A stretch of 64,000 bases of DNA from Cymodocea nodosa (GCA_036874045.1 JAZBRI010000008.1:3115001-3179000); one strand, 5' to 3'; shown: positions 24,901 through 37,224, numbered from the stretch's first letter. Numbers and translations are program-made. Notes: generated by a model from the sequence alone, not told the origin.

Positions 24901-27900
24901 ATATTCCTTTACATTCCACTTTTTTTCCTTCTAGTATTTTATAAAGCTATTTCAAATATAAACATCTCAAACGACGTACTAGTTTCAAAACATCAAGAGC
25001 CGCTGAAGCAACAGAATGGGAACCATGCCTTTTAATTGATGCTGACTCACCATGGCAGCGTAAATCCACCAGAAGAAACTATAAAAAGACATCATGTCAA
25101 TATATAAATCAAGAAGGATATGAAAAAGAATTATATCATAAGTTAGAAAATTGGAAATTAACAGTTTTTGGTATATATGCAAACATTTTAATTCTTATCC
25201 AAGAAGATTTAAACCATTAAAACTGAACACATAGGAACATAAGAAAATTGCTAATTTGCTAGAACCATCTAGATACCTGCCACATGGGAAACTCTTGTGC
25301 CAATCTCCTGGCAAAAGAACCTGTCACGAAATATACAAGTTATTGAATTTTGCCAAAGAAGCATACGAAGGGAAAATTAACTAGTCCTGAATGCATGTTT
25401 ACGTTCAACAATTTATTCCAGAAAATATTGATCATGACATGCTCATAGCCTAAACTGTAACATTCACACTGTAATGAAGAGAGGGAAAATGATGATCTAC
25501 TGTCTTGGATTATATGATATATATATATAAGGTAGTGTGTGTGTCTCCAAAAATATTCTAGGAAAGATCGAATTTTTTCTGATTCAAAGGAAACTGATTG
25601 CTTTGGAAGACAATTGCAAGATTTTAGTAGGTAGAGGAAACCGACCCCAGTTCTTTCTGCAACCTAGTATACCATGCAATAGAACACAAGTTGGTGGAGC
25701 TTGAGCTGATTTGCATATAATATAGTCTGACTTAGCCTGTACCAAAGTTCAGGTCAAGTTATAAGGAAATTTTTGGAAAATACCACAATGAAGTTGCTTT
25801 AAATAAAATTTTTAAAGTTTGTATATGATATATACACAAAATTGTCAATCACAGAGTCTGCTGCATTATATTTTCTTATCACATAAACATCAGCACCAGC
25901 ATAGGGAGTTGTACATAAGTCATAAGCCATAGAAGTGACTTTAAGGTGAGAATTAAGGACGGAAAAAAATGCCAAACATGTAATTATTGGAGTGCAGGGG
26001 AAATTGCAACCTCTTGTAATATATATTAGAAACAAGTATATCATCCTACAGTTTAAAAAAATATATATTATTATGCTTTACAGTTTAAATGATATATATA
26101 TTAAATGAAATTTGACATCTCAATGATTCCAAGGTTTGACAGACCTTTACAGTTTTAACATAGCATTTCAAAAAATGGCACAAAAACAAAACTGTTATTA
26201 AACCATACAAAAAAAAAATTAAAGACACAGAAACAAAGCCAAACATTGTTTCAACATGAAACAATACCAGGAAAAAAGTATCAACATATCACTAATCTAG
26301 AGACATCCAACATCCCCTAACTTTTCATAGAAACCATTATATCAAGCTATATGGAGATTGTTGCATTGGTCATGATGCCATGATCTAGAGCATACAAGCC
26401 TGCAATCATTATATTAAGATTTTTGTCTTTCTAATATGGGTGGTTCATTTGAACCCATGAAAGATCATTTTATTTCTCTCTAACCATCCAAGCCGTCAAA
26501 TGCATATGCTGACATGAAACGTACCACATGCTTCTTCCTTCCCAATCAACCTTGCTATTCCACAAACAACCTTCACATTGCAATTACTCCCACAAAATTT
26601 AGGAACAAGAATCCTCAACAACTTGGTTGGTTCTGCACATTCAGACAAAGTGATGCAACCAATCTTCTTATTGCTATATTGCTTTTTGTATTCTGTGACT
26701 TGGAGAATATAATGTCTCCTCGTTGAAACCTTCTCAGTCATAGCACCTCACATTTGTGAGAGACTTGCACATTGATTTTCCCAGTTTGTCCCTTTCCCTA
26801 TGCGGCAATATCACTATTAGCACAATTCCTCATTTATCCAGATAGCCCTTAACCTCCACAACAGTATAAACACGAATCATTGTTCATCATGATCTGTGTC
26901 TCAACTGTTGATGGCCCAGCGCTATCTTAATCATTTGCCCACCACAATAATTTTAGGTAGTTAATATTTAGACTTGAGTAGCCTATATGAACCCAATCAA
27001 AAAAGAAACATGTTTTGATGCCTTCAATATCCAAATAACAGATTTTTTTTCTCTTCCATGTTATGACATAAAGGATTATTTGCAGCCATGCAGGTAAAGA
27101 AAAATAGCAAACCAAACAGAATGATGATATAGACATACCAGAGCTCCTTGCACCAGATCATAGGCCTGCAAAGAAGTAAAAAAAAAAAATGATAGATTAT
27201 TAATTGCCACGATTTCAGTTAATTATATTTATATGTAAAAGAAGATGAGTTTACCAAGTTACCAGAATTTCAGGGCGTATGGCAGCAGCTTTATCAAAAA
27301 CAGGTTTCTCCTCTACCAAAGTCATTTGTGCAATACATCCATTGCGTGAAGATGATACCTTCCTGGGATGATGGAGAAACAATTCTGCAAGATGCTTCCT
27401 TCCATCCTAAGAGTCCAAAATATTCACGTAAACATGCGAATTATATTTTTATAAACAGAAAAAAAAAGTAAAACTTGGCAAACTGAGAAAAAATAATAGT
27501 TCATTGAATAAAACAAGGATCTCTTTATCATTGTTTAGGATCTATTTACCCACATCTGGATGTGTCGACCAACAACATGCACGAGATTTGACCAGGGGAA
27601 GACAAAGTTGCTCCAGAAGACAGAACTAGATCAGAATCAAACTCTAAAAGTAACGGCTTTACTTACAACAATACTAACAATGATTATTCCTCATCTTGGG
27701 AATCCCAAAATTTTCCCTTCTAAAGTACAGCAACAGCAATGACGATAACTGACCGCTAATGAGATGCATGCTCCCCTAACCCCCGTAATTGCATTCTAAA
27801 CTAATCATTTATGAGTAAGTTGACACGTTATCGTAAAACAATAACCCTCCGAAAAGACGTGAATCTTCCGAGAGGAAATACCCTTAAAAGCATCAAATTC

Positions 27901-28247
27901 GTCAGACTCGTATTGTAGCTCTAATATAGCATTACTAATGCGTTTGTGCATTTTTGGATGCAGTAGCCAAACCACCAGCAAAAAAGAACATTCCCATAAG
28001 ATAGTGGCGTCCAAAACGAAACAGAGGATCTCAGACGCATACAATGCCAAGTTCTCTACCCTGGAATTACACAAGATTGTTGAAAAAATTTCACCTGAGG
28101 AAACCCCAGAGTTCTCGAGATCCCCACCTTCATCCTTCCGCGGAAAAAACTACCCGACTTCACCGGCGGAAGCAGCACTCTCCTCTCCCCAACCGAGTGC
28201 CACGCCTTCTCGCACCCACAGAACTGCAGATTCGAGACCCCCGCCAT
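21932..28247 (-). CDS. Alpha/beta hydrolase (ABHD11-like), 13 exons, in-frame stop after the nucleophile elbow
   Basis: Minus-strand exons: 28247-28095, 27406-27263, 27165-27139 (a 27-base micro-exon), 25736-25646, 25320-25277, 25078-24980, 24813-24756, 24444-24392, 24305-24204, 23876-23811, 22558-22437, 22337-22166 and 22003-21932. They join in phase to 400 codons plus stop. The fold is clear: oxyanion strand VLLHGILG (126-133), DLRCHGES in exon 6, nucleophile elbow VGHSFGG with Ser201, ILDAT with Asp228 as possible acid, and DAGHW with His376. The N-terminus looks like an organelle transit peptide. Codon 205, normally Lys after GHSFGG, is TAA at 24759-24757, immediately before the GT donor. 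Splicing at a GC six bases upstream (exon end 24762) would drop Gly-stop and stay in frame, giving 398 residues. Otherwise this is a truncated, probably non-functional allele. Substrate unknown. Confidence 0.85.
23960..24011. repeat. Short hairpin in a hydrolase intron
   Basis: TATCACTATCGATCATT at 23960-23976 is matched by its inverse, with one mismatch, at 23995-24011 around a CT-microsatellite loop. It lies in the intron between exons 9 and 10 of the hydrolase gene. It could be a tiny foldback transposon; no target duplication is evident. Confidence 0.45.
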
Positions 28248-29653
28248 CGCGGGGGAAGGGGAGGCGGGTGTTGAGGAAGGAACTCAAGGAAGACGGAGAA
28301 ATCGAGGCGAAGGGATCTGGAATCAAGGCAACACAGCTGTGTTTTATACCAGTGTCGGCCTGGTTCGTTGGTTCGAGAAAATGGCGAAGTCACCTAGCCT
28401 ACGCGAGCCAGTGGCAGTGAAGAGAAGGGGGCCTACGCCACGTGGCACCAACTTCTGTTGCTTAGCTGGCGTTTTTCACGGTCAAAATCGATTGCATTGG
28501 GCACTGTTGTTGGATGACAGATAAGCAATTCTATCTGGACTTTACGTTGAACCTTTTTTTTTTTTTTAAAACAAAAAATTGTGAGTGAAACTTGCATTGC
28601 GGGGGAAGGAAAAAATTAATTTTATCGTTATGGTATCTATTCTGGATAGATTGAAGTTATTTATATCCACACGATTCGATTTAGTAAATTTGTATTGTCA
28701 TAATTTTTTAGATTATATTGGACTATTATTTGGTTAAATTAGATTATATCGATATAAATTAATTTAAACTTAATACAACACAAATTTATTTTTTTAAATC
28801 GATATATATCATTCATAAAAATAACAATGATATGTCAAAAATATTTACAAAATCTATATTAATTTCAATATACTGTTATATCATTACGTTGATCTTGAAA
28901 AATCTAAAATTTTATATTAAAATCAGTATATTATTTATATTAACAATATACCAATTCTGGCCGTTCACCTGTTAACCTAACTAAATAAAGTCTCTACTTA
29001 GTTATTTATCACGAAAATTCGTAATTTTTAATGATTCCGAGATAATTTTATTGGTGATTATTATGAAATTTAGTAAATATAAAATTATTATGGTCATTAT
29101 AAAAAAAAAATTAGATGATGGAGATTTTTGTTTGTATATTTTTTATGAAAATTGAAACTTCGTTAAAATATTGATAATAAATTACATTAGATCATATCTA
29201 AATAAAATAAATAAGTTTGAATATCGTTAACTCCATTTAGGCTTATTTATTTTCCTTTAATTTTTTAAATTTTCATAGTATATATTTACGATTTTTACCT
29301 ATAATGCATATCTCTCGATAAATAAATTTATTAATTGAAATTTTTATTATTCATAATAATATATATTTTATAAGAATGTACCCAAGAATAGTTATATATA
29401 TAATGTTATATAAATTATCCTATCCTACATCTCATCATTTTGCAGATTACTCTTGGTTTGCCTAACTCACGACCAAAAAGGAGAAAGCAATGGGAAGATA
29501 GTCATAATCAAAGGTATACCTTTTTTATACCGAAGTAAAAAATATAACTGTAAATATAAACCTTAAGGTTCAAACCTGCGTGTATAGAGAAAAATATATA
29601 ATGATGGTATTGGAAGCTACAACAATATTTCCAGAATTTTTAGGTGAACTTTG
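28248..29653. promoter_or_regulatory. Divergent promoter interval between the hydrolase and PPR genes
   Basis: These 1.4 kb separate two genes transcribed away from each other, so both promoters must lie here. The left 250 bases are GC-rich like a 5' leader; the middle (about 28700-29430) is extremely AT-rich with no coding signal. A TATA-like AAAATATATAATG at 29591-29603 lies about 55 bases before the PPR start. No other cis element can be supported. Confidence 0.4.
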
Positions 29654-31819
29654 ATGTCCTCCTCCCCTTTGCTCCTGCCAAAACCCAACGTCCACCGGTA
29701 CTTCCCCTGTTCCACCACCACCAGGCCATGGAAATCAGTTCTCCCCCCTTACCACTGCTTCCACCCACCACCAACACCACCACCCCACCCAGAGGCTGCA
29801 CAGCTACCTCTCCTCGTCTCCTCCATCAAACATCTCACCTCTCAGCTCCACCTCTCCCATGCCTTCACAGCCTACTCCGCCCTCCGCCGCCAATCTCTCC
29901 CCATTCAACACCAACTCGCTCCAATCTCCTCCCTCCTCATCTGTTCCTCCACCCTCCGGGCCCTCCCGCAGGGCCGGCAGCTCCATGCCCACGTCTTCAT
30001 CCGTGGCTTCCTCCCCAAGTTCCATCTTTCCGCCAAGCTCGTCTCTCTCTATACCAACTGCGATCGGTTCGCCGATGCTGCTGTCGTGGCGGAGGAGTCT
30101 GGAGTGGAGAGCCCGTTGCCGTGGAATGTGTTGATCTCTGCTTATGTTAGTGGTGGGTTCTGTAAAGAGGCTGTTTCGGCTTATAGGAGGATGGTCGGGA
30201 AGGGTGGGAGAGGGGATGCATTCACGTATCCTTCCGTTTTCAAGGCGTGTGGTGAGTTGCAGGCGGTTGGACTGGGGAAGAAGATCCATGATGAAGTGGA
30301 AAGAGATGGATTGGGTTCCAATTTGTTCGTGCAGAATTCACTGGTCTCTATGTATGTAAAGTTTGGAGAGATGAAAGTTGCAAAGATGTTGTTTGAAGAA
30401 ATGTCCGAGAGAGATGAGGTGTCCTGGAATGCCATGATTTCTGGGTATTCGTCGAAGGAGATGTGGATGGAGGCTTTTGAGGTGTTTGAAAGAATGAAAG
30501 GTGGTGGAGTAAAAGCAAATGTTGTGACTTGGAACACGGTTGCCGGGGGATACTTGCAGATGGGCAACCACATGGAAGCACTTCGCTTGGTCTCAGAGAT
30601 TAGGAACAGTGGTTGTGCCGTGGACCATGTCACGTTTGTTATTGGATTGCGGGCATCATCCCAGATTGGATCTGTCATGCTTGGGAAGGCATTTCATGGG
30701 ATGGCTATCCGAGCACATAATGACGGGATCGAGACAGTGAGGAACGCATTGATCACTATGTACTCAAGGTGCAAGGACAACGCATCTGCACGACTTTTGT
30801 TTCAAATGTTCGAAGATCGATCCTTGGTCACTTGGAATTGTATGATTACAGGCTACTGTCTCTTAGACCAGTCGGATGAAGCTTCATCAACATTTCGAGA
30901 AATGGTTTGGTCTGGGATTCAACCAAATTTTGTGACAGTGGTAACCATCCTATCTCTATCTGCTCGTGTTGCAAACCTCCAGCATGGAAAGGAACTTCAT
31001 TGCTATATAATTAAGCACCGGTTTGAGGGTCATTGTTTGCTGGGGAACTCATTGGTCGACATGTACTCGAAGTCGGGGAGAATCAGGGAGGCCAGAAGGG
31101 TGTTCGACTCAATGAATGACCGAGATGAAGTGTCATACACTTCATTGATCACGGGATATGGCATGCAAGGTGAAGGCCACCTGGCATTGGAACTCTTTGA
31201 TGAGATGAGACTGCTTGGGATTAAACCAGACCATGTGACCATGGTGGCTGTGCTTTCGGCATGCAGCCATGCCAAACTAGTAGTTCAAGGTCAAGTACTT
31301 TTCGACTCAATGCTCAGATCATATGGTGTCACTCCTGTGATGGAGCATTACTCCTGCATGGTTGATCTTTTGGCCCGTGCTGGTATGCTGAGCAAAGCAG
31401 AAGAGTTCCTTGCCAACATGCCTCTAAAACCAAGTGCTGCAATGTGGGCATCACTAGTTGGGGCATGCCATGTCTACAGAAACACAAGGATTGGTGAAAG
31501 AGCAGCCGGAAAGCTTTTAGAATTGAAACCCGATAATCCAGGGCACTATGTGTTGATTGCTAACATGTATGCAGCAGCAGGATGCTGGGGGGAGCTTGCT
31601 AATGTAAGGACACTGATGAGGGACAAAGGTATTAGGAAGGTCCCTGGCTGTGCTTGGGTGGATGTGGGGAATGTTCTCTATCCGTTCTTGGTAGGTGACA
31701 AGGAGAATCCTGACTCATGTGAGATCTATAGGCTATTAGATTTACTGACAGAGCACCTGAAAGATGCAGGCTATGCTGGTAATGCATATTTGGGATTTGA
31801 TGAGGAAGATGCGTGGTGA
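29654..31819 (+). CDS. PLS-class pentatricopeptide repeat protein with E/E+ tail
   Basis: An intronless frame of 721 residues. The first ATG in frame is at 29654; the codon before it is TTG. It consists of successive PPR motifs of P, L and S type, for example NSLVSMYVKFGEMKVAKMLF, VSWNAMISGYSSKEMWMEAF and VTWNCMITGYCLL. From about residue 600 comes an E/E+ extension (LLELKPDNPGHYVLIANMYA, then GIRKVPGCAWVDV). There is no C-terminal DYW deaminase. Such proteins bind organelle RNA base by base and usually specify C-to-U editing sites, recruiting a deaminase in trans. The N-terminus is Pro- and Ser-rich and probably an organelle transit peptide. Position next to NTF2-like and PSB33 genes suggests the At1g71490 orthologue, an inference from remembered gene order. 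GC content falls strongly from 5' to 3'. Confidence 0.93.
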   Translation: MSSSPLLLPKPNVHRYFPCSTTTRPWKSVLPPYHCFHPPPTPPPHPEAAQLPLLVSSIKHLTSQLHLSHAFTAYSALRRQSLPIQHQLAPISSLLICSSTLRALPQGRQLHAHVFIRGFLPKFHLSAKLVSLYTNCDRFADAAVVAEESGVESPLPWNVLISAYVSGGFCKEAVSAYRRMVGKGGRGDAFTYPSVFKACGELQAVGLGKKIHDEVERDGLGSNLFVQNSLVSMYVKFGEMKVAKMLFEEMSERDEVSWNAMISGYSSKEMWMEAFEVFERMKGGGVKANVVTWNTVAGGYLQMGNHMEALRLVSEIRNSGCAVDHVTFVIGLRASSQIGSVMLGKAFHGMAIRAHNDGIETVRNALITMYSRCKDNASARLLFQMFEDRSLVTWNCMITGYCLLDQSDEASSTFREMVWSGIQPNFVTVVTILSLSARVANLQHGKELHCYIIKHRFEGHCLLGNSLVDMYSKSGRIREARRVFDSMNDRDEVSYTSLITGYGMQGEGHLALELFDEMRLLGIKPDHVTMVAVLSACSHAKLVVQGQVLFDSMLRSYGVTPVMEHYSCMVDLLARAGMLSKAEEFLANMPLKPSAAMWASLVGACHVYRNTRIGERAAGKLLELKPDNPGHYVLIANMYAAAGCWGELANVRTLMRDKGIRKVPGCAWVDVGNVLYPFLVGDKENPDSCEIYRLLDLLTEHLKDAGYAGNAYLGFDEEDAW

Positions 31820-31901
31820 AAATGCCCGGGCAGACCCTCACAAATATTGCAAAAATTGAAGATGGATTTTGCAACGGAAAGATCAAATTCCTGAGATGAG
31901 C

Positions 31902-32163
31902 AAGGATATGGTTAGAAACGTTCCATGCTGAATGTTTGATCGGGACCTTCAGAATTCTTCCCTCTTTGCTCAAGGAAAATCTGGCAAATGAAATGTATAG
32001 ATCTGAGCCTGAAGTTTCCATCAGATAGCAAGGACACGGTTGATGAAATGTCCCAAATTGATCCTAGAAGTTGCAACCTGCAGCCAGGATCTTCAGAATT
32101 CTTCCTTTCTTAGACAAGGAAATTCCGGAAGATGGAATCTAGGAAATCTAAATCTGAAGCTCC
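31902..32163. repeat. Diverged tandem duplication in the PPR 3' region
   Basis: Units of about 128 and 134 bases, starting at 31902 and 32030, share AAGGATATGGTT or AAGGACACGGTT, CTTCAGAATTCTTCC and GATCTGAGCCTGAAG-like words in the same order. They lie just after the PPR stop codon and are probably transcribed as 3' UTR. Confidence 0.5.
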
Positions 32164-32859
32164 CCGGAGATGGATACCGAAGATATGCAGCTCATAAGTA
32201 ACGGATGATTACAGTTGAATGACGGGCAATGGAACTTAGATTTTTTGATCCTTGAGCTTTCCAAATGATTCTGAAGCACAATATAACACTACCTCCTCTT
32301 TGCTGATCTTAGCCAAGGTTTCTGGATCTATACCTACAAATCTTCAGCAGCAGCATGCTATTTGTAAGCTTATCTCTATTTTTTCAATTCTAAGCATAAG
32401 ATTATGAGCTGTCAACCATCACTACAATAGTACAAGTATAAATTACTATAAATTTCTTTGCAGTGAAATGTTGATTTTGAACCGGCATTTCCTGTCATCA
32501 ATATTTGTAAGAAAATATTCAAAATCCGATACCTTCTTTCAAAAATCTTATTTTAACATGGACTTTTCTTGGAAAACTAAAATGGTTGTTAATTTTTCTG
32601 CTGGGTGTTCCACATAAAAGGGAAGGAAGAATGCTAAGAAGTTCCACATAAATTGCTTATAAATGCAAGAAAATATTTTTATGATTGAACATATATTTTC
32701 TTTTTTTTAAAAAAAAAATGGTGAGAGGATGTAGAAACAACCTGAGGATTTTACAGTTCTAAAAATTTTATTCGAATCAATTCTACTTAGAGTTGATTAC
32801 TTTCTACTAAAAATACTATTGGATTCATATACATTGAAAACAGCTGAAATGCTTCATTA

Positions 32860-34842
32860 TTACATTAAATTGGCTAGCTGAGGGAAACGTCGCAGTATCC
32901 AAACTACTCCCTGGATTATGACCTGCATATGCGTGTATGATATATTCAGAAAAAGCTTGTATAATGGACCTGAACGGAAAAAATAAATTGATGTAGTGAT
33001 CTTCTATAATTTTATTTTTCTAACGGTAAAATAGGGAATCTAATAATGGTTATCGCATTGTCGTTATCATGAAAATAGCCAAGTATGATGGTAATAATAG
33101 AACTTTTTGAAGCTGCTAAAACGAATCAATATAACTTTTTTGAAATTGAATCATGGAACTTTCACGGGTAAAAATAACCTTGTTTGGTAGTGAGTTATGC
33201 TGAAATCTGTGAAAATAATCCAGAATTCTGCAACGTTGGTAGTGAACAAAGAAAAGGATACCTTCTGTTTCTTGTTTAGATAGCCATGCTTCCTTTTTTT
33301 TTGTTGAAAAAGATAGTCATGCTTCTTGTTCCATCATATTGTTTAGCATACTTTCATAGATCGTATTTTTCTATATTGATAGTATTTTTACCTGGTCTGA
33401 ATTTAAGACATTTTCCTTCACTTTAGAGTGAAGGATGATAAACTGTGATAACCAGCTATCAGTTCTACTCTTTCATAGATCGTATTGTACTACTGAGAAA
33501 GAGAGAATACACATACCAGCGTCAATTCTCCAGCCTTGATGGCAGGTTCTACACAATCTCTTCCATACCTATTCAATAACCACCACCACTATCATCGTCG
33601 ATGCATTATATTCATATCAAGAGAGATTTTAAGATTTTAAGGGAAGCAGTGGAAATCGAGAAACAAGGCATATGTATTTGCCGTTCTTTAATTCATCATG
33701 GCTGTAGAAATAGTTTCTAAGAGAATAACGACCAGTAATTTTCTTTGCAGAGGCTGAAGTTATTCTTTTTAGGTTTTAATCTTTCTGATAGGTTAAACGC
33801 TGGGTAAAGCACTTGCCACTGGATTGCGTGGCATTTGGTGGAAATAGTGAAACATAAACCATGTCGACCTTGTTTTAGATTATGCAGTCCGGGAATAAAA
33901 TAATTTGTCAAACTTATAGTGTATGCAAACTTTAATGGAGGGTTTGGAGGGATTTTAGCGTGAGGACAATTTTCCTTATTTTTGTTAGATTTCTAGGTTT
34001 TTTATGCATGAATGGGCAAAAAAGGCTAACCCTCTGTATGGTAGCAGCATTTTCATACAGGCTAGCAGCCATTTGTGCGTGACAAGTTATGGATGAAATT
34101 CTTGCTTCTAGAGGACATTATTCATGAACTTACACAATCTGTTTCTTCCCTTGTCTCAGGTCCAGCCTGTAGAAGCTACACCCTCTGCTGAAAGGAAATG
34201 CCTTTCCTTGCCACTCTTCCAAAGAACCATCGGGAATTTCAACCGTCACACCTAAACATATGTCAAAGTAATGGAGAAGGATCTGAACATACCGAAGTGC
34301 CATGTAAGCCCAACTGCGGTAGAATCCCCGGCAGGCAAGTCATCGATTCTGACTTTCAAGTCTGTGCTTAATGACCCCAAGAACTTCTCAAAGTACTCGA
34401 TTATCGCCTGCACCGACCAAAACAGCTAAACCTCAGGCCTTTCCAACAGAAATCTCTACCTCTACACGCTGCAAGCTCTTACCTTTCGACCGACGAAGGG
34501 CTCGGAGAAGACGAGGTCCTCGTAGACGCAGTCCTCGGCGATGAGATGGGCGACGGAGGCGAAGTCCCGCTGGTTCATCCCATCGTAGAATGCCCTGACA
34601 ATGTCCACGGGGGTGGAGACGGTCACCCCTGGGGAGGAGACGCCTGCTGCAATGGACCCTACAGGTGCACGGGCTGCGACAATGGTGGCTTGGGGGCTTC
34701 TCCGGGAAGTGGCTCTGGGGAAGAATTTTCTTGGGTAGGACGGTGGAGGGAGGTGGGTTTTGCAGGGCTGTGGTAGGGGAGGGATTTGGCGAAGAGAGGA
34801 GGTGATGGTGGTGGTTTGAGGTGGAGCCATTCGTCCTCCCAT
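32860..34842 (-). CDS. Plastid NTF2-like (SnoaL-fold) family protein
   Basis: Five minus-strand exons: 34842-34483, 34407-34293, 34251-34134, 33568-33517 and 32922-32860, all GT-AG, giving 235 residues. The first 60-65 residues are rich in Pro, Ser and Arg and look like a chloroplast transit peptide. The NTF2-like domain follows: TPVDIVRAFYDGMNQRDFAS, DCVYEDLVFSEPFVGRK, IIEYFEKFLGS, then TAVGLTWHF and PFSRGCSFYRLDLRQGK. The last exon encodes an amphipathic helix (GVVWILRRFPQLANLM). It matches the At1g71480 type, whose biochemical role I do not know. The start at 34842 is the first ATG of the transit peptide; 34830 is an alternative. Its 3' end converges on the PPR gene upstream. Confidence 0.88.
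33351..33486. repeat. 17-base direct repeats around a 102-base insert
   Basis: CTTTCATAGATCGTATT occurs identically at 33351-33367 and 33470-33486, flanking 102 bases in intron 4 of the NTF2-like gene. Perfect 17-base direct repeats of this kind can be a target-site duplication made by retroposition. The insert itself has no recognisable family features. Confidence 0.4.
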
Positions 34843-34965
34843 GGCGTGCTCTCCTGAAGTGAGCGAAGTTTTTTTTTCTGCTAAGGGTGGAAATGGGCAT
34901 ATATTGTCGGTGTGTTCATTGGTTGGAGTAGCTGTAGATGTTATGAGGACGTGGAAGTCAGACAA

Positions 34966-37224
34966 CCTCTTTTGGAAAAAAAAGAAAAGTAGATGAAATA
35001 GATTAAAAGATCACAGTTATAAAATCACACTTAGCTTAGAGTAAAAGAAATACAATTTAGAAAACTAAAAACCAGAAAAAAGTGAGACCAGACTAGGCGA
35101 AACAAGCAGGTCCTTAGAAGCAGTCACCATTAAGTGATCCCTCCCCTTTAGTTCTTTCTCCCACCTTCTATTTATTGTTGGCTCAGGATTGGTGCTTAAA
35201 TTATAGTCAGTTACATCACTAGAACCTTTAGTATTGTGTAAAATTTTACTTTAAAATAAATTAGTGATGAGTGAATAGATTTATTATATATTAGTTTAGA
35301 TTTAATCTTTCTATTACTTGATATGAGATTGTTTTAACATTCTTTTTTGGGTTTATTTTTATGCTTACAAATGTCTTATAAAATGTGTAAATTTACTTTG
35401 ATACTACATGAAATTTAATCTCAAAATCAGTTGATTGATCAGTGAAGAAATTTATCATATATTAGTTTATGTTTAATTTTTGTATTAACTAATATGAAAT
35501 TAATTTAAACTAAACTTAATTTAAAATATCAGCATCTTTACTTGCAACCACCTAGTAAGATGAGGGAGTCATTCACCGTGAAGAAATTTTGAAAAACAAA
35601 AAAAAATAACACCTGTAAAATTTAAGAGTTTAGTATTGGAGAAACTTAGATTTTTGTAAAATTTCCATTTTAATGTAATAAAAATTATGAAATTTTAGAT
35701 TATTACATAAAATCTATTTAAAATATTTTTTTATTTTTGATTATGAAATTAAATTTCGTTTCAACAGATGAAACGATGCAAAATAGTAAAATCGTTTAAA
35801 ATTATTTTTTCTCTTGATTCTACGATTCTAGGAAAATAAATTATGAAACTTTATTTGAGATATTTTCATGTTTCCTTAAAATCTATTATATCAATAATAT
35901 TGGTAAATAATTCTCTCAAAGTTGTGACTACAATAACTCTAAAAAATATCCAGAAAACAATGTAAAATCATTTGCGTGCAATCTTGAAGAATTTATCTCT
36001 AGATTCTACACATTTGTGGTTAGAACACTCTTTACAAGGTACACAAGTTCTAAGACTACAAATGAAGTTATTCTAAGATCATCATGTTAACACTCTCATA
36101 ATTAACAAAGACCCAACAGATCTAACCTTAAATTTTGAAGTATCTAAGAAATGCTTTGACGAAGTTAAAGTGAAAAATATACACCAGACGTAACCCTTTT
36201 TTCTGTATTTTTTAAGTTTTAGCTTCACGAACACTAAACTTAGACAAGTTGTTATCACTTTGCTAGCCATTTTAAATAATACTGCACTGTCAAATGACTA
36301 TGATTTCCTACATTCGAATTAGACTTTAGACAGAAATTACTCAGTGAAATCAAGTTATTATCTGATTTCTGTTGTTGGACTTAGGTTCAATTACTTCAAG
36401 CAGATTTGGAAAGCTAAGACCTCTCTTAAAAGCAAGATTTTTGCATAGTTTATGTCTTCATGATAAGCTTCTCGCTAAAGAAAATCTTAGTAAAAAAAGA
36501 TGACTTGGAAAAATTACTTGTTCTAGATCTAATCAAGTCATTGAAAATTTAAGAGCTTTTTTGTATTTTAGTTTGGGAATGTGATTTTCCAGGATGACTT
36601 CCTTTTTTATGTTTTCAAAAATACTTTTTCTCTAGCTTTTAAATTTTGCAATATCTCTTGGCAATCTTTTCTTTTAGCTTTACTATGGTCTATTTGACTT
36701 CATCATAATCGTCTCTTCTAATGTTTCTTCTGAGAATATCAACTTGACATTCGCTTATGCTATTAATTTATGTTATTTTTAGTTAGAAAATCTGATAGGT
36801 AGAGTTGGTATCGATAATATTAAAGAAGTACAATCTGCTTGGGAGGTACATCGATCGTTAGTAATAATATCTCTACTGATTCAGATACCTTCACTCTCGA
36901 GAGATGAGCTAATGTGGTTGAAGGAAAAGGCGCTAATTAGCAACTCTGTGTTTGAAAAATGAGAATGTTTTGCTGTAATCACTTAAATCTCAATTCTCAT
37001 CTGTACTTATCTTTTTTCCCGTCCTTTTTTAGCGAATCAAACGTATTGCTAACTACACTTATAAGAACAATAATTTTACAATAGATATCAACAATACTTT
37101 TTTTCCTTTTGAAGAAGCGAACACATACAAAATCATTTCAATTATCCAAAAAAAAAAAAAAAAATCTTTTTATCTGTCACAAACAGCGAGGCGCCAGCGA
37201 ACGCCACCCAGAAGAGACCGAAGC
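34966..37224. other. AT-rich intergenic sequence with one LINE fragment
   Basis: No complete gene is seen. The only recognisable piece is the L1-type fragment listed separately at about 36300-36650. An A-tract of about 17 bases at 37147-37163 lies close upstream of the next PPR gene. Confidence 0.4.
36300..36650 (+). mobile_element. Remnant of an L1-type LINE (reverse-transcriptase zinc-binding region)
   Basis: On the plus strand near 36400-36520 the frame reads IWKAKTSLKSKIFA, then with frame changes KLLAKENLSKK, a decayed form of the zf-RVT segment of plant L1 elements (consensus IWK-x-K-x-PLK-x-KIF-x-W, LTK-x-NL). Stops interrupt it and no other LINE domain is visible nearby. Confidence 0.5.

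Noticed and set aside
27938..28420. 160-codon plus-strand frame opposite the hydrolase first exon
   Set aside because: It is a shadow of exon 1 and the GC-rich leader; the minus-strand structure explains the sequence.
29651..29653. PPR start one codon earlier
   Set aside because: That codon is TTG; the first ATG is at 29654.
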